Assembly (NCBI RefSeq): GCF_019097595.1
Contig: NC_080714.1
Span: forward strand, 24,397,759-24,461,758
DNA: 64,000 nucleotides
Source: Hemibagrus wyckioides
Taxonomy: Eukaryota; Chordata; Actinopteri; Siluriformes; Bagridae
Direction of reading: 5' to 3'
The notes below the pieces were generated by a model, which saw nothing but the letters and a program-made list of their open reading frames with translations, had not been told where the DNA came from and did no database searches. Position 1 is the stretch's first letter. The number at the start of each line of letters is the position of its first letter. Positions 54,901 to 63,900 of this stretch are shown one piece after another. Position numbers and translations under genes: made by a program.

Positions 54901-57900
54901 ATGCATCTGCTATCAACAAATCTGTTTCTTCTAGTAACTAATAACTATGCATTAAATACCCTTTAAAATATAATCCTTACAGGAGTGAAGGAAATGAAGA
55001 AACGTGAGATATTTTCCCTTGATTTAACCTTCACCCTGTTCGGATCAATTCTAATGTCGTTAAAAGATTCAATGTCAATCCTTAAAATTACACACTCATT
55101 GTCTCTGACATGGATAAACTCTGTACTACATACAATTTTCTGATCAGTTGCCTTTATAATAATCCTAAGGGTAATAGTATCCATTTATATATCTATATTT
55201 TATATTTTATATTTTTGTGAATAGAATCACTACCTGTGCAGGAAATGTAGGCTGGCATTTCGCATAAGGGAGGGTTATTAAGTGCTGCAAAGTTGCACTG
55301 GCTGAAGTCCTCAGCTGTTTGAGAACAGTGTACACTGGCCACGGTCACTCCAGGTTTCATCGTCCCCCTATACGTCTCTTTGATCACCTGTCCACAGCCC
55401 AGGATTTTACAGAGCATTTCTGACTGCTTATCTGTCCATGTGTACCCACACACCCCGCAGTTGTCAGAGTCACACACCAGCACCTTCCCATAGCATCTGT
55501 ACTGCAACCGCACCATCGGAGAGCCTGAGAGATTAAGAAGGTCGTATGAATTCAAACATGACAACATTTTGCAGCGTACAGGTTAAAAAGTAGAAGCAAT
55601 GCTTCTGTCCTCTACCAGAAAATTGTGCATTTCATGGACTGTACCAATATAGTAATAAATGCAGCGTAGTGGAACGTTCCTCAATTTAAACAAATCGAGA
55701 TTAAAGCAATTTAAATCGTTTTCAAATTTGTGTTGTGTATCAGGTCAATTCATTTGTGGTGTTTGAGAGAATAATCTAAATTTGTTCCATAAAGTAATAT
55801 TGCAAAAACTGTAATAAAGTAATTAAATAAAAACATCTGGGAAATCTGTCAGAATTTGCGGCAGTTGATAATGGGCAAAAAATAGGAATTTTATTTATTT
55901 ATTTATTTGTTTGTTTATTTATTTAGTTTACCTATTGCACCTCAACATAAAAAAAACATGAATATATTTCTTCAGCCAGTGTGTATAGGAATGTGCTTTT
56001 CTCCATTCTATTTTTTTTTAAATTAATTTTATTCTGCATTTTTGTTTCAATTTTTGTATTTTTTATTGTATTTATAATAATTTTGTACAAGTGAACAAGT
56101 ACAGATGAGGTTGTTACATCAAAATGTCATACTGTGTGTATGATTACAAATTCTATTCTATTCTATTCTATTCTATTCTATTCAGCACCAATCAGGTTGT
56201 TTTACCAACCTGTATGTATGATGACAAAGAAATTCTATTCTATTCCATTCTATTCTATTAATTCCTAATAAGGTTGTTTCACCAACACTTTGTTATACTG
56301 TGTATGATGACAAAGAAATTCTATTCCATTCCATTCAGCACCAATAAGGTTGTTTCACCAGCATTTTGTTGTACTATGAATTATGACAAAGACATTCTAT
56401 TCTAGTCTATTCTATTAATTCCTAATAAGATTCTTTCTCCAACATTTTGTTATACTATGTATGATGGCAAAGAAATTCTATTCTATTCTATTCTATTCTA
56501 TTCTATTCAGCACCAACAAGGTTGTTTCACCAACATTTTACTGTACTATGAATTATGACAAAGAAATTCTATTCTATTAATTCTTAATAAGGTTGTTCCT
56601 CCAACATTTTGTTATACTACGTATGGTGACAAAGAAATTCTATTCTATTCTATTCAGCACCAACAAGGTTGTTTCACCAACATTTTGTTGTACTATGAAT
56701 TATGACAAAGAAATTCTATTCTATTCTGCACCAATAAGGTTGTTTCACCAACATTTTGTTGTGCTATGTATGATGACAAATAAATTCTATTCTATTCTAT
56801 TCCATTCCACACCAATAAGGTTGTTTCACCAACATTTTGTTGTACTATGTATGATGACAAATAAATTCTATTCTATTCTATTCTATTCTATTCTATTCTA
56901 TTCTATTTAGCACCAATAAGGTTGTTTCACCAACACTTTGTTATGGTATGTATGATGACAGAAATTCTATTCTTTTCTATTCTATTTTATTCATGTCCCT
57001 TTAAGCAACACCAACAAAATAGTGCCGATTTAAGCTACTGCTATTTACTCATAACTGTGTAATCCGACAAAATGTTGGTTTTGTTTAGAGAAATGCATTT
57101 ATTTTATGAAGGGTAACTGTAATTACCTGAGCATTTCACATAAGCATCTTGAGGTTTTGTTGGTGCCACTGTGGTTGGATTCTCCATGGAGCTGATGAAG
57201 GATGAGGTTGCATTTTCAGGGCTGACAGTTGAATTCATGCTGCTGTTGCTGATGTCACTTTCTGATGTATACAACACACCTCCACAAAGATTTCTTCTGC
57301 ATACTTCTTTGGCCAATTCTTTGTTGATGTTTTGCAAATATCCACTGGTTTCACCCTTTACTTTCCCTTCACATGTTGAGCTGCCCTCCAGAAACCAGAG
57401 CTCATGATCTGTCAACAAAAAGTGGAATCAAACCAGAGCACTAGTAAATATGTAACCTGAAGTGTTTCTAATTAGAAATAGAACTAGTATAATCATGTGT
57501 TTTATATGACTTTAGCTTTAAATTAGCTTGCAATTAAAAACTTAGTGCCATATTTCTGAGAGATGTTAAGCTACTAATTTCATTCTGTCATCTTTAGCAA
57601 CTGCTTTATTCTGGTTTGGGTCATGGTACGTCTGGAGCCTATCATGGGAACATTAGTCTTGGGGCAGGAATGCACTCTGGATTGAGGACCAGCCCGTCTC
57701 AAGGCACCCCACCCCTACACCCAAGGGTAGCAAATCTACCCTTCAGAGGTAGGGTAGAATAAAATAAAACCCAGGTGCCAGGGAAGACCAGACAAAACTC
57801 CATAGGCACAATAACCCAAACTCAGGACCAAGCTACCTACCCTAGAGATGCGAGGCAACAGCACTACCCACTGTGCTACCATGTGCTACATACCAAATAT

Positions 57901-60900
57901 AAACAAAAACAAATATACTAAATCCCATACTGTCACAGAGGATGCTGACAACTGAATTCTGCTGAATATTTTCCTCTCTTGCCATGCTACAGTTCAAGAT
58001 GCTAGAGCTGCTGCATTCCAGCTTCCATTCCAGTGGCAGAAGTTTGCTCTTGACAAAGTGATAGTGATTGCTTTCCTTGGATGCTCCACATTGAAGATGT
58101 TGACACACCATGTCTGAATTTTCCTTTGACCAGTCTGTAGAGGTCATGCTCCAACGTGACCCATAATATTCCACCTCCAGTTGGCCTGCGCACTTGTCCA
58201 GACCGTTGCTCAATTGCAAGTGCAGAGAGCCTGTTTTCAGAAGCATGGACAACATAGTAAAATCACCAGGGCTGAATAAACAAAATAAATGAAGAATTTT
58301 AAAAATGTCCAAAGGTATAGTTTTACTTGCAGCGTTCCAGATTTTAACCATATATCAACTATAACCTTAGAGACCGGTCAAAAGCCTAAAGTTCTTGAGA
58401 AAAGATTAGAAAGATACAGGAGAAACATGGACAGAGACTGTAGAAGGGAGAATGGAATATCTGTGAGACTGGTGAAATTTAGGGAAAAACTAGAAGAAAC
58501 AGAAGGAAAGACTAAAGGAGCAACTGGGGGAAAAGGCTGAAGGAGAGACTGGAGAGAAGGAATAATTGAAATAGATATTCAAGAGAGGGATTGGTGGAAA
58601 TTGTGAAGAAACTGGGAAAGAGACTGATGGAGAGACTGGAGAGAGATTAAGGGGACAGGAAAACACTAGAGAAGAGAATGGGGAGAGATTTTTAGTAGAC
58701 TGGGAAAAGACTGAAGGAGAGACCGGAGTGATATGGGAGAGACTGGGATTGAAGTTGATACTGGAAAAATGCTGGAAGAGACACTGACTGTGAGAGATTG
58801 AAAGAGGGACTGGAAAAAGATGGAAAGTGAGACTGGGACTGAAGATGATACTAGAGAGAAATGGAAAGAGAGACTGGAACTGAAGGTGAGACTGGTAAAA
58901 ACTGAAAGACTGAATGAGAGACTGGAAAAAGAACTGGAGGAGGCAGTGCAAAAATTAGGAAGGCCTGGAGGGAAAAGCAAAGGAGTGAGGAGGAGACTGG
59001 TGGAGATACTGGCATATACAATTGAGAAAGTGGCTGTTTAGACTAAGGTTAAAACTACAGTGATGACTACAGTGGTTAAAAGAACTTTGGAGAGTGTTTG
59101 GAGAGGAAAAAGTCTATGAAACACATCCTATTTACCAACACTGTTCACGCTGTTCCAACTTTTGTAAAGACATACACAGTATTTCAGCAATTTGATCAGT
59201 TACGTTTTCCGAACATTGCATGTCTTTATACTTGCATTGCAGTTACCTGAGCATGCAATTTTGATGGTTTGACAATTGCGAACATTGCCATTTTTGTACA
59301 TGCACTCCCACAGAGATTTCTCCGTTCCGTTACAGTCAAAAAGACTCATTTTGCCTTCCTTTATTATGGAGCCCGGCACCACAGAGAGAGGGGTTCCACA
59401 TTGCAACTCTTGGCACACCACCTCACCAATCTTTGTATTGGAAGTGGTACCTGTGCTGCACACTGCATCGTGAGAACCATTCACATTTACGTAGATTTCC
59501 CCATAACACTTTGAATTCCTATTGTTTCTTAGCTCTATCTTGACACGATCTGAAAGGCAAGGTGTGGTCAAGAGAAACTTAACTGCAAATGAATGAATAG
59601 TCTGCAATAATGGATCATTCATGGACCTATTTTTCATTAGCCTTGTGTATTTGGAAAACAAGACAGCATTTAATGAACATAGCGAGACAATGATAACGTG
59701 GCAATAAAGAATGAATGTTGATCATAATTTACTATTTTCATGATTAGATTACTGACTGAAAAGTTTTCATTTAACATGAAGTAGCTTTCTAGGTGGTTTA
59801 ACAAACACAGTTGTCAAATGGTGGAACACTTGTTAGCTTGTTGAGCTTTACTAATCAGCGAATGCTATGACTTTGATCAAGATGTTGCTCATGTGCTATG
59901 GAAAATGGACTTAAGTCTAGCATATTCTGTTTGCAAGCAGTTTACATTTACAAATTGTGATGAATGCTACTGAGTAGCCTTTGCTTAGCATTACTGATCA
60001 GGTTTAATGCAGTTTTCCTTCATTGTTAGCTTGACTATCACAATGGTCACATGTAAATTTGCTTACCTGAGCATTTAAGGCAGGTAAGGTTAGTGCTTTC
60101 ATTGCATCGTTTCATACTGATGCCACTGCCACACTTCAGTTTAGCACACATGCTATCAGCCATGTTGGACTGAACCTCTTTATAATTTTCATTAACCCAC
60201 TTTTTGTCAGTGAGGCTCTCCTTCTTCAAGATTCCTTCACAGACATCCTCACCACCATACAGACGGATATGATTATGTTCTGTTGAATAAATAATCTGAT
60301 TAGAATGACATCAGGAGGTATACTCTCAAAAAGACGCACCTCAATTCCCTTTGTGTGAAAATTCTGGCGAATCTGTGCCAAAATCTGTGAGACTTTATAC
60401 AGTACACAGTCTAACATTTCAAACCAGTTTCTATAGAATACAAACACACATATGGTTTGTTTTTGACAAGGGTCTTAGTGCATCAATCGTGTATGGTTGG
60501 CATTCAAGGAAAAACCAGATGTTAGCTTTTGCTGGTTAGATCCATTTTACTGGTGCATGTGCCCCAGATCTGCTGTGCCCCAGTAAAATATTTTTTTCAG
60601 CATGTGTTAGGAAAGAAGTGGCATATTAATAATAAGCTACGTCTGAAACCGAAGGAAGTTTTAAAATAAAACTATTTAGGCTCATATTTTATTATTGACT
60701 CCTGTATATAGATGTCCGAAAGTGATTTCTTAGATATACTATAATTACTACATGGAGTACAGCTACACAGTACAATGTGGTTTAGTGGCTAGCTTGCTTG
60801 TTAGGTGTTATACTGAACATGATCCAGTTGATGGCGTGGGTGGTCTATTCTCTTTTTAGACCAAGCCTTGGTGGCACGACTTCCTGTGAGGACCCTTAGC

Positions 60901-63900
60901 CCTTGGAATTTGGTAATATTGGTAATATTTTTGGGTGGCTGGAACGGATGAATATAGTAATACAGTGGTAATACAGTAATACAAATTTAATTCGTTCCAG
61001 AGTTCTTAAGGCAAATAATTCATATTGCGATAGAAAATAATGTAAATGCAGATAATCCATTCCAGCCATCCAAAAATAAGGGTCCTCACTAGAAGTCGTG
61101 CCACCAAGCTTGGACTAAAAATAGAACCGATCACCCACGCCACCAATTTGTCAGCAAAAAAACGCCCAAAAAATCACATAGCTTTTGAACGCATGCCAAA
61201 GGCAACATTGGTATCAAACAAGTTTTAAACGGTTTCCGGGTGTATGTGCAGCTTAGCCGGCATTTGGTTCATTTTGCTCCTATGCTAAAAATGCGTTGTA
61301 TGCCGAGGCAAATATCTTGAAAAATTTCAATTCTTAAGGCGAAAATTTGTTAGGGAGGGCATTCGAATGCTAAGGTTCCACTGTATAGAATGTCTGAACA
61401 CTTAGAAATGATGGGTTCTCTAGGTTTTTGGATGTTTAATAACGGGTTTCTGTGGAAATTCTGCATAGAAAAACACTGAGGCATCCTTATTAATGAAAAC
61501 ACACACATATAAACACACACACACACACTACAAAGAGGTATTAGATGGAATTAGAAGTATAGCTTAGATTACTTGTGCAGATGATGCTGATGTCTTCTTC
61601 TTGGCATTTTGAATTGTCCACACACTGCCACAAGAAGTCTTCGTTGCCAATACAGTTTAGTGCCACTTTGTTCGAACTTCCTTTCGGATTTGATGGGTTG
61701 GGCATCTGTTTATGAAATTTCCCACAATCAAGTTCTTTGCACACCTTATTCGCTATGTCAGCTTCGGAATGAGAATATTTCACGTTAGACTTATTTAACC
61801 TGGCATTTCTGAGAGAACATGCAATACAACAACCGAACAACGCAACGGACAGATTATATATTCTTTGTGCATTCTGGGAGTCATTTGATTTACAGATGTG
61901 GACAGTACACATGTTAATATATTAATACAGCCTTTAAAGAATTATCACTCGGTTTTGCATTTACTTCTCTAAAACTTTCAAGTCAAGTCAAACCACAATA
62001 TCTTTATATCAAACAAAATATCTTATGGCAAAAGTTTTTCCAAGCCATAATTATATGTTTTTCTTTGGAACTGTAAAAAGTACAGGACTGAATTACAGGT
62101 AGGAGCAAAACTCTTGTATCGGGAGCTGTAGGAAAATATTCGGACCACATGTGGAAAAGGATTAGTGGATTAGAGGAGTCTTACGTAACAATCGAGTTTG
62201 CAATTCAGATATTGTTTGTTATATTTGTAGCTAGTTTGTAGAGATGTATAAATGTATAACTATAGTCGGAATTAGACACTAGTTCATTACACACACACAA
62301 GCAGTACTGATATGTGAAACTCACTCCAGTTCTGGTTGCACACGTTAATTACACCATCTTGTGTTGTGAACTGCACCACCCCGGCACACTCGTTCATCAT
62401 TCCATTTAGATTCAGTCTCGGAGAAATGTTCCCTGTGTCGTTAAACAAAAGATCATTGTGTTTAATGTCATTTTAAGCAGAGAGCAACTAATAGTGTTAA
62501 GCCTTTTCACTGAGTAGCTTTCTGTTTAATGAACTGATGAGCTCTCTATTAGCATAACTGAACAAATAACTTTCATTTTTAACACAGTTAGCATTGTTTA
62601 CAGTTAGCATGACTGACTGAATAGCCTTTATGTAAAGTTACTGACAGCCTAGTGTTCAAACCTAGCTAATTTGTTGTTAGCCATTCTGTATTTTTCATTT
62701 AAGGTAGCATATGTTGTATACTATTATTTTTTGTACCACTTCATAGCACTGTCAAACTCTCGATTGGTCAGAAAGTGACAATTAGCTTTCTATAATACCA
62801 GCTCTGATAGAAGTTCTTGCTAGCAGGCAAATTTTAGCTTTATTGTTGTTATTCTGCTCTTTCTACGCCTTTACATCGTAACCAGTCGTACGCTCTCATA
62901 AACTCATTTTGAAATACTGAACATTATTGAACTGGATTTTACTTCAAGACATGTTTTAACCAGGGTTTGAAAGTAACATCCGCCAAACAGCTGTGGCGAT
63001 AATGCTGTCAAATTACTAGTCGATTTTCCGGGTTATTGTTCATAGATTATCTTCACTCATTCGCTCATTAATTCCCTCGGGAGGTTCATGTAAGCCAGAT
63101 CTGCGCATAAATACTGAACTCGTGAGCCATCATGATATATTAAATAAAGCACAGCATCTGCGCATATCTGGCTTACTTGAACAGACCCGTGAGGCATTGA
63201 TGCAATAGTGAAGACTCGAAAAACTGTTGATGCTTACCATGGGTACAAACTAGAGTGTAAAAACCAAGTCACACAAAACAATGAAGAAGGCCAAAAAAGT
63301 AGAAGTAGAAACTGGGTGCGAATGGCTCGTGTATGACTCCACAAATCAGATAATGTATTGTGAGGACTGCCGGACGTATGCTGTGGTGTAGTTAATCTTT
63401 TTTATTTATTTTTTTTAATGTTATTTATTTATTTATTTATGAATTAAGTTAGTAGATGTTATGAATGGCCGAAATAATGAATAATAAAATAGCTGAGTGA
63501 AAAAGTCTATTTAAAAACCCTGGTTTAAACCAATTTAAAAGTCAATAAATGCAAACATGCTTTTTGAATTTATAGCCCTCAAAGACCGAAAAATTTTTAC
63601 TCACCTGAGCAAATGACTGAAACAAAGTTTTGAGGGAGGCAGCGAGTGATATTCCAGCCAGTGTTGTTGCAGTGCCAGAGCCTCTCCTCTTTCCCGGTGC
63701 AACGGACTTCATCCAACCAATAGGTTTGAGGTCTGTCTGTTTGGTAGGAATTTTCAAAAATTCCAGATTTCACATGATCACCGCAGCCTAAAGACTTGCA
63801 CACTACCATACCGTTTTCACTCCTCCAATCATGATGGCCTACCAAACCCCACTGACCGTTGTAGTAGACCTCCAGACGGCCCATACATGGGCTGTTTGAT

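Noticed and set aside
54963..55184. 73-codon ORF next to the domain 7 exon
   Set aside because: No SRCR motif, and no convincing splice sites in the receptor's phase.
56593..56910. 105-codon ORF with internal peptide repeats
   Set aside because: It is the translation of the intronic minisatellite.
58490..59041. Long ORFs on both strands of the GAGACTGG array
   Set aside because: Compositional artefact of a purine-rich repeat lacking stop codons.
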